From NCBI RefSeq assembly GCF_913064665.1, contig NZ_CAJYBT010000031.1, positions 1 to 43,881 on the forward strand: 43,881 nucleotides of DNA, written 5' to 3'. Position 1 is the first letter of the stretch; the number at the start of each line of letters is the position of its first letter. This document shows, in pieces, positions 15,050-22,877 of this stretch. The notes under the pieces were generated by a model. That model ran no database searches, had not been told where the DNA came from, and saw only the letters and a program-made list of their open reading frames with translations. This DNA comes from an uncultured Thioclava sp. (lineage in GTDB: Bacteria; Pseudomonadota; Alphaproteobacteria; Rhodobacterales; Rhodobacteraceae). A program made the position numbers and the translations under genes.

Positions 15050-16620
15050 TGGGCAGCCACCATGGTTTCGGTTTCAAGGTCACGCGTGCGCTTGGTGAAG
15101 GCGAGGGCGATCAGGTTCACCGCCAGCAGGATATGGCCAAGCGTCATCAGCCCTCCGCCCAGCGAGCGTCCTTCGAGATAGGGTTTGAGCAGCGTCACGC
15201 TATCAGCAAAGGGGCGCGTCGCATCCATCATCGCCAGACCTTGCAGCACGCCGCCGATGGTCAGCGAGAAGAAGTAGATCGCGAACCCCACTACCACCAG
15301 CCAGAAATGCCATCCGATCAGGCGCGGGAAGGGAAAGTATTTGCCCGTCGCGCGTGGCACGATCTGATAGATCGCCCCGAACAGCACGAGGCTGACAAAG
15401 GCATAGGCCCCCAAATGCGCGTGCCCGATCGTGTATTGCGTGAAATGGGTGATCGTGTTGACCGAGCGTAGCGCCTCAATCGAGCCCTGGAACGAGGCGA
15501 TGGTGTAGCTCAGCGCGCCAAACCAGATGAAGCGCAGCGGCATCGACGCCTTGAGCGCCCACATATTGCGCGCCACCGTCACGTGCTGGTTGATCGCCAC
15601 CGCGATGACGGGCACGAACATCATGATCGAATGCACGATCGACAGCGTTACCAGCCATGTCGGCACCGGCCCGCCGATCAGGTGGTGAATGCCGACCTGG
15701 CTGTAAAACAGCGCCAAGGCCCAGAACCCCACCAGCGACACCGCGTAGGAATAGATCGGTTTGCCGATGATTTTCGGGATGAAGTAATAGGCCGTGCCTA
15801 CGCCCAGCGGCGTCAGCCACAGGCCCAACACGTTATGGGCAAACCACCAGTTCATCGTGGCTTGCTCCACCCCCCAATGCAGGCCGGGGATATTGGCGAT
15901 GACGAATAGCACGGGAAACCACAGCACGGCGGCCAGGAAATACCAGCCCGAGACGTAGATGTGATGCACCGTACGTGCGCGCGTCGTCGCGATCAGGGGG
16001 GCTACGAAACAGGCCGCGCCAATGGCCAACGCAATGTCGATCTGCCACGGGATTTCCAGCCATTCCAGCCCGTCGGTCCAACCATTGGCAATCGCTGCCA
16101 CCCCGGCAACCAGCGCGAGGTTCCAGATCAGCGTGCCCAGCTTGACCATCCAGCCCAGCCGCAGCGGCGTGTGAAAGATCCGCGGGATGATCCAGAAGAT
16201 CGCGGCCAGCCCGGCTTGGCTCGACCAGCCAAAGATCACCGAGTTGAGATGCACGGTGCGCATCCGCCCAAAGGTCATCTGCGCCGAGCCGCTCATCAAA
16301 TCGGGCAGGTTCAGTTCCAGCGACGCCGCAAGCCCGTGAATCGAGCCGTAGATCAGCCAAAATACCCCCATCCCGATTAGCCACATCACTGGCCCCGAGG
16401 ATGATTTGTCGATGCCGCTGCGCTCGGTATCGAAATGGTGGGGTTGGGTGGGGGGGGCGATCTCGGCCCCTTCACCGGGCTGAAAAATCGAGCGGGCATC
16501 GTCTTGGTCAGGCGCGTGAACCTGTTTGTTTGCGATCGCCCAGATCAATGCCGACAACGCCAGAAGCGAGACGACAAAGCTTAGGGTAAGCAACAGGCCG
16601 AGCGTGGGGGTGATTTGCAT
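15046..16620 (-). CDS. ccoN: cbb3-type (C-family) haem-copper oxidase catalytic subunit with CcoS-like N-terminal extension
   Basis: A 524-residue polytopic protein, longer than the usual ~475. Haem and copper ligands are all present: His124 (RTVHLNSVIF) and His402 for low-spin haem b, His400 for haem b3 (YTIGHAHLGA), His262 (WWFAHN), His312 and His313 (GIHH) for CuB, and Tyr306 (LFYSQVGIHH) at the cross-linked tyrosine position. This pattern fits an oxygen reductase rather than a NorB-type nitric oxide reductase, whose helix carries extra glutamates. Residues 1-50 add a membrane helix followed by ALIWAIANKQVHAPDQDDAR, similar to the maturation protein CcoS. No ccoQ, ccoG or ccoI genes lie nearby. 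First gene of a four-gene operon. Confidence 0.88.
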   Translation of the reverse strand: MQITPTLGLLLTLSFVVSLLALSALIWAIANKQVHAPDQDDARSIFQPGEGAEIAPPTQPHHFDTERSGIDKSSSGPVMWLIGMGVFWLIYGSIHGLAASLELNLPDLMSGSAQMTFGRMRTVHLNSVIFGWSSQAGLAAIFWIIPRIFHTPLRLGWMVKLGTLIWNLALVAGVAAIANGWTDGLEWLEIPWQIDIALAIGAACFVAPLIATTRARTVHHIYVSGWYFLAAVLWFPVLFVIANIPGLHWGVEQATMNWWFAHNVLGLWLTPLGVGTAYYFIPKIIGKPIYSYAVSLVGFWALALFYSQVGIHHLIGGPVPTWLVTLSIVHSIMMFVPVIAVAINQHVTVARNMWALKASMPLRFIWFGALSYTIASFQGSIEALRSVNTITHFTQYTIGHAHLGAYAFVSLVLFGAIYQIVPRATGKYFPFPRLIGWHFWLVVVGFAIYFFSLTIGGVLQGLAMMDATRPFADSVTLLKPYLEGRSLGGGLMTLGHILLAVNLIALAFTKRTRDLETETMVAAQ

Positions 16621-17274
16621 AGGCTGGCTCCGGTGTCAGACAGGGCCCGGGTGCGGAAGGTCGAAAACGAAATGATGCGTCATTGCTCGTGCCTCCCTTG
16701 CCCGGTTAGCGGTTATTGTTTTTGAGACATCACGCCCGCGTGATCGGATTCATTATATTCATATTTTTGCACATATTGGGCAGACTGCCCCGCGCGATGA
16801 GATCCGATCACAAAGGCGCGGCGGCGGGCCGCGTCTCAATCTGCGCTATGGTGGTGTGCTCACAGCGCCGCGACCACTCCACCTCACGCAATCATGATAG
16901 GTGTTGATCGCGGCGCGAGCGGGGCGAAAAACGGGAGATGCCTGCAGCTTTCGATACGCCTTGTTTTATTGGCTCACGGTCGACGGTTTTGACACTCTGT
17001 AGGCTGCTGGAACGATTACAAATACGCCACATCTGCGTGATATTGGCCTCACATACCGCGTGATCTGGCTTGAGGGCGTGTCAAATGACACCCTCCTGAC
17101 GCGCGCTCGGGGACGCGGCGCCGCTTTGGTCCCGGTCATTTTGTACCATCCCGACAGGGCTGATTCTGTGGTGATCAACACTGTTCGAGATTGCACGAAG
17201 GCTCTTGCCAAAGGAGGCGTAAAACGCCATCGCAAAGGCGTATTTTTAGCTTGTGACAGGGACGGCCTGAGCGT
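16621..17274. other. Long intergenic region between the oxidase operon and mprF
   Basis: About 650 bp without a supported gene, between divergent transcripts. The centre (16700-16800) is AT-rich (ATTATATTCATATTTTTGC) and likely holds the oxidase promoter. A 16-bp palindrome is listed separately. No FNR box (TTGAT-N4-ATCAA) was seen, which is notable beside a cbb3-type oxidase. Open frames on both strands here lack ribosome sites and codon bias. Confidence 0.5.
16729..16744. promoter_or_regulatory. Palindrome upstream of the oxidase operon
   Basis: ATCACGC and GCGTGAT form a perfect 7-bp inverted repeat with a 2-bp spacer, 109 bp upstream of the ccoN-type start. The half-site GCGTGAT recurs at 17035-17041 and 17058-17064. 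It could be a dimeric regulator site; no named regulator was matched. Confidence 0.35.
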
Positions 17275-17334
17275 GTGAGTGAGGCCCGTGTGAGTAAGGC
17301 CCGTGTGAGTGAGGCCCGTGTGAGTAAGGATAGG
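17275..17334 (+). repeat. Four tandem 15-bp repeats before mprF
   Basis: GTGAGTGAGGCCCGT is repeated four times with alternating G/A at position 8 (GTGAGTGAG, GTGAGTAAG, GTGAGTGAG, GTGAGTAAG); the last unit ends GATAGG and supplies the AAGGA ribosome site of mprF. Each unit contains an in-frame GTG, so if translation began here it would add VSEAR-type pentapeptides to MprF. Unit number could vary by slippage. Confidence 0.8.
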
Positions 17335-17337
17335 GCG

Positions 17338-20019
17338 ATGACGCAAAAACCCGAGGCAAACCCGACCAAGGCCCGCAACGCCGATCCCGCCGCCGATCTG
17401 CGCGCCGATGCGCACCCGGATGTGGCCCAAACAGCCCCCTTTGCCCGACTTCAGCGCTGGGCCGAACATCCGCTTATCAAGCTGGGTTTGCCGTTGCTGG
17501 TGCTGGGTGTGGCGATTTTCGTGCTGCACAGGCTGGCGGGCGATGTCAGCCCGAAACGCGTCGTGGCCGATATTTCCGCGGCCAGTCCCAAGGCGCTGCT
17601 GCTTGCTCTGGGCGCGACCACGCTCAGCTATCTTGCGATTGCCTTTTACGATGTGATTTCGCTGGGCGCGGTTGCGCCGGGCATCGTGGCGGCGCGCGTG
17701 GCCTATCTGGTGGGCGGAGCGGGCTATGCAATCTCGAACTTGCTGGGCGTGTCTTATCTGACGGGCGGGGCAGTGCGGCTGCGCACCTATGTTGCCGCGG
17801 GCGTGCCGTTTCATCGCGCAGCCCTCGCGCTTGGCACTTCATGGAGCGGGTTTTGGACCGGGCTTGTCGCGCTGCTGGGCCTGTTGATGATGTTTCATCC
17901 CAAGGGCCTCTCGGCGGTGCTGCCGATTGCGCCGGGGCTTGAGGCTGCCAACGGCGTTGCGCTGATTGCGGGGCTAGGCGCGGTGATGGTGTTCTTGGGG
18001 CGGCGCGCGCGCCATGTGCGTTGGCGCGGGATCGAGGCGGATCTGCCGCGCGCCTCGACGGCCAGCCTGTTGATGCTGGCGGGTATGGCCGATCTGCTGT
18101 TTGCCTCACTTACGCTCTGGGTGCTGCTGCCGCCCGATCTGGGGGGCAATTTCGCCTATTTCTTCGTGATCTTCATGGCCGCGATTGGCCTTGGCATTGC
18201 CAGCCATTCGCCCGGCGGTTTGGGCGTGTTCGAGGCGACGGTGATCGCGGGCCTCGGGGCTGGCGCGCGCCCTGATTTGCTGGCGGCATTGGTGCTTTAT
18301 CGCGTGGTGTACACGCTTTATCCGTTTGCAATCGCTACGCTGGGGCTGGCGGCGGGGTGGCTGTGGGCGCAGCGCCATCGCCTTGATCACGCCGCCGATC
18401 TGGCGCTTGCGATCATGGGGCCGTTGATCCCGCCTTTGGCGGCGGGCGTGGCACTGGTGTCGGGCGTTTTGTTGATGCTGTCGGGCTCGGTTCCGGCCGA
18501 GCATTCGCGCCTTGAATTGTTGCGCGATGTCTTGCCGCTGCCGGTGGTCGAATTCTCGCATCTCACCGCAAGTGTGACGGGGGTGATGCTGATCGTGCTG
18601 GCGCGCGGGCTGTTTCAACGGCTGACGCGCGCTTGGGTGATGGCGCTGATCTTGCTGGGCGTTGGCATGGTGACCTCGCTGGTGAAGGGGCTGGAATGGG
18701 GGCAGGCACTGACGATGGCGATTTCGGGCGCGCTGCTGATCCTGTTTCGCCAAGCCTTTTACCGGGTGCAGGACGCGTCGATCTTTCGCCTCGATCTGCG
18801 GTGGTTCGTGTCCGTCACAGCGTTGGTCGCAGCGATCACATGGATCGGGTTTTTCGCCTATAAACATGTCGAATATCGCGACGCATTATGGTGGCAATTC
18901 GCATGGAAAAGCGATGCCTCGCGGTTCTTGCGCGCGACGGTGGGGGCCTCGGTGGCGCTGGCGATCATCGCGCTGGGCTCGATCCTGAGTGCGCGCAAAC
19001 GCCTGCGCATGCGCCAGCAAATCCCCCAAGCGGTGCGCGATATTCTGGCGCAATCAGATGATGCCGAGGCGCAATTGACCCTGATGGGCGACAAAGAGGT
19101 GCTGCTCGATCCCGAGAACCGCGCCTTTATCGCCTATGCCGATACCGGGCGGGCGCTGATTGCGCGTTCTGATCCCGTGGGCGAGGAGGAGGCCGCGATT
19201 TCGCTAATCTGGGCCTTGCGCGAAAAGGCCGATCGCAGCGGGCGGCTTTGCGCGTTTTATGGTGTCTCGCCGCGCTTTTTGCCCACTTTCCTCGATATGG
19301 GCCTGTCAATTGTGAAAATCGGTGAGACCGCGCGCATCGACCTTGAGACCTTCACGCTGGACGGCCCGAAGAAGAAAAACTTCCGCTACGCGCTGAGCAA
19401 AGGCCGGCGCGACGGATTCACGTTTGAGATCATTCCCGCCGCGCAGGTGCCCGCGCATCTCGACGCGCTGCGCGCCATCTCCGATGCGTGGCTGGCGCAA
19501 AAGCAGGGCGAAGAGAAAAGCTTTGCGCTGGGCGCGTTCACCGATGACTACATCGTCAATTTCGACTGCGCCGTCTTGCGAGACCCAGACGGCAAGATCG
19601 TGGCTTTTGCCAACCTTTTGATGGGCCATGGGCGCGAGCTGTGCATCGACTTGATGCGCTATGATGCGGGCTGTCCGGGCGATGGCATGAACCAGTTGTT
19701 CACCGAGTTGATCCTGTGGGCGCAGGCCAACGGGTTCAAATGGTTCCGCCTTGGCAATGCGCCGTTTTCGGGGATCGAGCGTCACCGCCTTGCCTCGGTC
19801 TGGAACCGGCTGGGCGGGTTTCTGTATGAACATGGCGAGCGGCTTTACAGATTTGAGGGGTTGCGCAGTTTCAAGGAAAAATGGGACCCGGTCTGGTCCC
19901 CGCATTATTTGGCGAGCCCCGGCGGGCTGGCCGTTCCGCGCGTGCTATATGAGGTCAATGTGCTGATTTCAGGGGGCGTGCGCGGATTGGTGCGCCGCGA
20001 GGGCAAGGAGAAGGGCTGA
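17338..20019 (+). CDS. mprF: Bifunctional phosphatidylglycerol lysyltransferase/flippase MprF
   Basis: An 893-residue protein with the two-part MprF layout. The first ~560 residues hold about 14 membrane helices of the flippase and UPF0104-type region (GNFAYFFVIFMAAIGLGIAS, then SPGGLGVFEATVIAGLGAG). The C-terminal ~300 residues form the cytoplasmic DUF2156 acyl-transferase domain (RAFIAYADTGRALIARSDPV, FCAFYGVSPRF-like CAFYGVSPRFLPTF, KGRRDGFTFEI, and near the end RLGNAPFSGIE and FKEKWDPVW). Known: MprF transfers lysine or alanine from tRNA to phosphatidylglycerol and flips the product, protecting against cationic peptides. ATG 17338 is taken over GTG 17275 because AAGGA precedes it and the intervening sequence is simple repeat. 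The stop overlaps the next start. Confidence 0.93.
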   Translation: MTQKPEANPTKARNADPAADLRADAHPDVAQTAPFARLQRWAEHPLIKLGLPLLVLGVAIFVLHRLAGDVSPKRVVADISAASPKALLLALGATTLSYLAIAFYDVISLGAVAPGIVAARVAYLVGGAGYAISNLLGVSYLTGGAVRLRTYVAAGVPFHRAALALGTSWSGFWTGLVALLGLLMMFHPKGLSAVLPIAPGLEAANGVALIAGLGAVMVFLGRRARHVRWRGIEADLPRASTASLLMLAGMADLLFASLTLWVLLPPDLGGNFAYFFVIFMAAIGLGIASHSPGGLGVFEATVIAGLGAGARPDLLAALVLYRVVYTLYPFAIATLGLAAGWLWAQRHRLDHAADLALAIMGPLIPPLAAGVALVSGVLLMLSGSVPAEHSRLELLRDVLPLPVVEFSHLTASVTGVMLIVLARGLFQRLTRAWVMALILLGVGMVTSLVKGLEWGQALTMAISGALLILFRQAFYRVQDASIFRLDLRWFVSVTALVAAITWIGFFAYKHVEYRDALWWQFAWKSDASRFLRATVGASVALAIIALGSILSARKRLRMRQQIPQAVRDILAQSDDAEAQLTLMGDKEVLLDPENRAFIAYADTGRALIARSDPVGEEEAAISLIWALREKADRSGRLCAFYGVSPRFLPTFLDMGLSIVKIGETARIDLETFTLDGPKKKNFRYALSKGRRDGFTFEIIPAAQVPAHLDALRAISDAWLAQKQGEEKSFALGAFTDDYIVNFDCAVLRDPDGKIVAFANLLMGHGRELCIDLMRYDAGCPGDGMNQLFTELILWAQANGFKWFRLGNAPFSGIERHRLASVWNRLGGFLYEHGERLYRFEGLRSFKEKWDPVWSPHYLASPGGLAVPRVLYEVNVLISGGVRGLVRREGKEKG

Positions 20020-20342
20020 TGATCCCCAATTTCAAGGACCACGCCGCCAATGAGCGCACCTTTCTGGCGTGGTTGCGCACCGCTATCGCCATCGTGGGGG
20101 TCGGCCTGACCGCGTCAAAGCTGACCGGGGCGCAGATGCCCGGTTGGTCGGATGTCGCGATGATCGGTTCGGGGGGCTTGGTGGTGGTGCTCGCTTTTTT
20201 GCGGATGCATCTTTTGCGCCGACGCATTGATGCCGAGGCCGAGCTGGACGGGCTGAGCCGGAATTGGCCCGATGTGGTGCTCGTGGCGTTGTTGATCGCG
20301 ATTGTGGTGCTCACAGGGATATTCATTGCCCATGTCGCTTGA
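20019..20342 (+). CDS. DUF202 (YidH-type) small membrane protein
   Basis: A 107-residue protein with the DUF202 signature ANERTFLAWLRTAIAIVGVG at residues 10-29, in which the ERTFLAWLRT motif begins helix 1, followed by two further membrane helices (DVAMIGSGGLVVVLAFLRM and VVLVALLIAIVVLTGIFIAH). Function unknown; members sit in the inner membrane. The ATG shares its A with the mprF TGA, and GGAG lies just upstream within mprF, so the two are translationally coupled. A link to envelope lipid homeostasis is an inference from this coupling only. Confidence 0.9.
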   Translation: MIPNFKDHAANERTFLAWLRTAIAIVGVGLTASKLTGAQMPGWSDVAMIGSGGLVVVLAFLRMHLLRRRIDAEAELDGLSRNWPDVVLVALLIAIVVLTGIFIAHVA

Positions 20343-20400
20343 GGTCTTGAACTTGCCCGGCGACGCTGCATTTATGGCGCGAAATCAGGGAGGATAGGCG

Positions 20401-21246
20401 ATGAAACTGCTACGTTTTGGCCCGAAAGGGGCGGAAAAACCGGGACTGCTGGATGATCAGGGCGTGATGCGCGACCTGTCGGGACAGGTGGCCGATATCG
20501 GTGGCGCGGTGCTGTCAGATGACGGGCTTGCCGCGATTGCCGCCCTTGATCCGAGCTCGCTGCCGGAGGTGGCCAAAGGCACGCGTCTGGGCACGCCGAT
20601 TGCGGGCACAGGCAAGATGATCTGCATCGGGTTGAACTATGCCGATCACGCCGCCGAGTCGGGGTCGAAAGTGCCTGACGAGCCGCTGATTTTCATGAAA
20701 GCGACCTCTGCGATCCAAGGCCCCAACGACCCGATCGTGATTCCGCGCGGCGCTGAAACGCTGGATTGGGAAATCGAGCTGGGCATCGTCATTGGTACGG
20801 CGGCGAAATATGTCAGCGAGGCGGACGCGCTCGATTATGTCGCAGGTTTCGTGCTGGCCAATGATGTCTCTGAGCGCAGCTATCAAAAAGACCGCGCCGG
20901 GCAATGGACCAAAGGCAAAAGCTGCGACAGCTTTGGCCCGCTCGGGCCGTGGCTTGTGACGCGCGATCAGGTGGCCGATCCGCAAAACCTGTCGATGAAA
21001 CTGAGCGTCAATGGCGCGGTGATGCAGGACGGCTCCACCGCGACAATGGTGTTTGGCGTGGCCAAGCTGGTGAGCTATCTGTCGCAATTCATGACGCTGC
21101 ATCCGGGCGATGTGATTTCAACCGGCACTCCGCCCGGCGTCGCGATGGGCATGCCCACCCCGCGCTACCTGCGCCCCGGCGATATTGTCGAGCTGGAAAT
21201 CGAAGGCCTTGGCCAGCAGCGCGCCGAGGTTGTCGCCGATACCTGA
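20401..21246 (+). CDS. Fumarylacetoacetate hydrolase family protein
   Basis: A 281-residue protein with an N-terminal ~60-residue cap and the complete FAH domain: ICIGLNYADHAAESG at 74-88, PLIFMKATSAIQGP, the metal-ligand segment DWEIELGIVIG (two of the acidic ligands), GFVLANDVSERSYQ, KSCDSFGPLGPWLV and the closing STGTPPGVAMGM. Known family activities include fumarylpyruvate or acylpyruvate hydrolases, ureidoglycolate lyase and 2,4-diketo-3-deoxy-L-fuconate hydrolase; length and cap resemble the last two, but the neighbours give no pathway, so the substrate is open. Strong GGGAGGA ribosome site. It has its own terminator. Confidence 0.9.
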   Translation: MKLLRFGPKGAEKPGLLDDQGVMRDLSGQVADIGGAVLSDDGLAAIAALDPSSLPEVAKGTRLGTPIAGTGKMICIGLNYADHAAESGSKVPDEPLIFMKATSAIQGPNDPIVIPRGAETLDWEIELGIVIGTAAKYVSEADALDYVAGFVLANDVSERSYQKDRAGQWTKGKSCDSFGPLGPWLVTRDQVADPQNLSMKLSVNGAVMQDGSTATMVFGVAKLVSYLSQFMTLHPGDVISTGTPPGVAMGMPTPRYLRPGDIVELEIEGLGQQRAEVVADT

Positions 21247-21273
21247 TCTGGGTGGCGCAGATTAGTCCGATAT

Positions 21274-21303
21274 GGGGCGCGGGAGGATCCTGCGCCCCGT
21301 TTT
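21274..21303 (+). terminator. Rho-independent terminator after the FAH family gene
   Basis: GGGGCGC (21274-21280) pairs with GCGCCCC (21292-21298), and the loop contains a palindromic AGGATCCT. It is followed by GTTTTC, 27 bp past the stop codon. Confidence 0.75.
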
Positions 21304-21309
21304 CATGGC

Positions 21310-21621
21310 TCAAACCAGCGGCGCAGGAGCGTGCAGTGAATGCGCGTGCCCGAGCAATTCGTTGATGACGCCATTGGGAAACCGCCGCTGCAAGGTGACG
21401 GCATAAGGCGCCTCGACGATCTCGAGATCAAACGGGGCCGAGGCCAGCAGCCCCTCGCGTAACTCATCGGCCAGCACGCCCGCGGGCGTGATCGCAAGCC
21501 CCGCATCCTCGCGCGCCAGCAGGCGCAAATGGGTGGCGCAGGTCCGGATCACACCCGAGGATCTGGCTTTTGCCAGACCGGTATCGATTGGCCCGATCTC
21601 ATTGCAGAGCGGATCGGCCTT
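21310..21621 (-). pseudogene. LysR-type regulator C-terminal fragment
   Basis: The minus frame gives ADPLCNEIGPIDTGLAKARS, then GVIRTCATHLRLLAREDAGL and AITPAGVLADELREGLL, which resembles the end of a LysR substrate-binding domain (the pattern S-T-H-L-x-R-x-L-x-x-x-G-A-G-x-A-I-x-P-x-x-x-L-A-D-E). It ends in a stop at 21310. No helix-turn-helix N-terminus is found in any frame upstream, where coding resemblance is lost. It therefore looks like a remnant. Confidence 0.4.
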
Positions 21622-22194
21622 TGGGCATGGTGGGCATTTTGATACGGGGCAGGCGCTCTGGCCCTCGGCGGGCGGTTCGCCCTATGACTCGTGGCGCGCG
21701 TTTGCGCTGCGCGATTTGTCGCCGGGGCGGCATGGGCTGGCGGGGTTTTGCGGCTTTGTCGTGCGGCTTCCCAAGGATACGCGCGACCCGGTCGCCTTTG
21801 AGATGCTGGTGTTCGCGCTGGTATGGGAGGCCGCGTTGCTGCAACGCCATACCGCGCCGCTTGAGCCGGGACTCGATCTTCGGATTGATCTGGCGCAGCA
21901 AGAGGCCGCAGAGCGCGCCGTAGAGCGCGCGCCTGGCGCGGGTTCACCCCGCCCCCGCTGCGAAAACGCCCGCTGTTCAGGCCGCATTCTGCCTTGATTC
22001 CAGCGCGTAGCAATGCAGGGCCTGCGGCGGGCATGCGGGCGATGTGAATGCGCGGCTTTTGGCGGGCTGCGTGACACAGTGAGCGATACGCTACGCCTGT
22101 TTGACGATGGGCTCAGCGATGTTCCACAGGCGCGGCTGGCGCAGTTGGGGGGGGCGATGCCAGTTTGCGTGCCCGAGACAAAGCCGATCTCGCG
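21622..22194. other. Degenerate stretch without a supportable gene
   Basis: The plus strand stays open in one frame from about 21488 to 21997 and reads in part like protein (PYDSWRAFALRDLSPGRHGL, then GFCGFVVRLPKDTRDPVAFE), but it has no start with a ribosome site, overlaps the LysR-like fragment and matches no family known to me. Beyond 22000 both strands are broken. I regard this as a gene graveyard between the FAH gene and tex. Confidence 0.4.
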
Positions 22195-22470
22195 CAGCCC
22201 CGAGGGCAGCGTCGCGCGATGCACCTGCGCAATCGATGTCGCCGCGATCAGGCGGGGCTCGAATGTCGTGAGGCGCTTGCGCCAGTTGGGTCCCCGTTAC
22301 GCGATCAGGATGCGGCTGAATTGCTGGGGCGGCATGAAATGAACTCGCCCCGTGCCAGCCTGCGCGCGCCTTCGCCCTGGGCCCCTGCCGCCACACCCCC
22401 GGCAATCTGGCCGAACACGAACAACCGCGACAGGCGCCCTTGCGGTGAGGGCAGGGCGAGGGCGCATAAA
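22195..22470 (-). pseudogene. Decayed ABC1/UbiB-type kinase fragment
   Basis: On the minus strand one frame reads LALPSPQGRLSRLFVFGQIA, then GARRLARGEF, the N-terminus of ABC1 (COG0661) kinases found in this bacterial group. It then jumps to another frame at MPPQQFSRILIA, a TAA stop, and on in the same frame through RGPNWRKRLTTFEPRLIA and ATSIAQVHRATLPSG, the ABC1 signature usually written IAAASIGQVHRA. About 60 residues expected between the two parts are missing, and nothing recognisable follows. Deletion, frameshift and stop together show a true pseudogene. Intact relatives act in ubiquinone synthesis or stability. Confidence 0.65.
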
Positions 22471-22600
22471 GGTGGGCAAAACCGGCATGTTTGAAGCTCT
22501 CCAACGGCGTGAGGAGCGGCGTCTTGCACCTGTTGGAACGGATGCGCAGGATCGCGCCTCAAGGCTCAGTCGCGATGACTTCGTGGCGCGCGTCTCTGCG

Positions 22601-22846
22601 TTAGACGTGCTTGTCGCGCATGCGCAGCATCTCGCGTTCGATCGAGTCGATGGCGTCAGGCTCGCCCGCGCGGGCACGCGCAATTGCGCCTTCAATACGC
22701 GCCCATCCGGGGTGATCGTCGGCAATCAGATGGCCCCCCATATGCGCCGTCACAAGCGCATGGGCATAGACCGGGCGGTATTTGGCGCGCCGGATCGCCG
22801 CATCGCGCCAATTGCGCAGCCGTTTGTGATAGCCGATCCCAATCAT
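22601..22846 (-). CDS. Small hypothetical protein downstream of tex
   Basis: An 81-residue basic, helical protein starting MIGIGYHKRLRNWRDAAIRR and containing HALVTAHMGGHLIADDHPGW, then ARIEGAIARARAGEPDAIDS. The sequence looks genuinely protein-like (alternating amphipathic helices, no low complexity) and has the codon bias of its neighbours. It lies 31 bp after tex on the same strand and is probably cotranscribed. The ribosome site is weak, so the start is uncertain. I do not recognise the family, and no catalytic motif is visible beyond several histidines. Confidence 0.55.
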   Translation of the reverse strand: MIGIGYHKRLRNWRDAAIRRAKYRPVYAHALVTAHMGGHLIADDHPGWARIEGAIARARAGEPDAIDSIEREMLRMRDKHV

Positions 22847-22877
22847 GCGATTGGATTTAGGGGCGCGCGCGGGGTGT

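Noticed and set aside
15046-16620. Nitric oxide reductase (NorB-type) instead of an oxidase
   Set aside because: The CuB-helix reads WWFAHN and the Tyr306 position is occupied; the glutamate-rich NorB pattern near the metal site is missing.
17060-17278. Short plus-strand frame before mprF as a leader gene
   Set aside because: It starts without a ribosome site, its composition is not protein-like, and it ends in the tandem repeat.
17275-17334. CRISPR array
   Set aside because: The units are 15 bp, contiguous and without spacers; no cas genes are present anywhere in the window.
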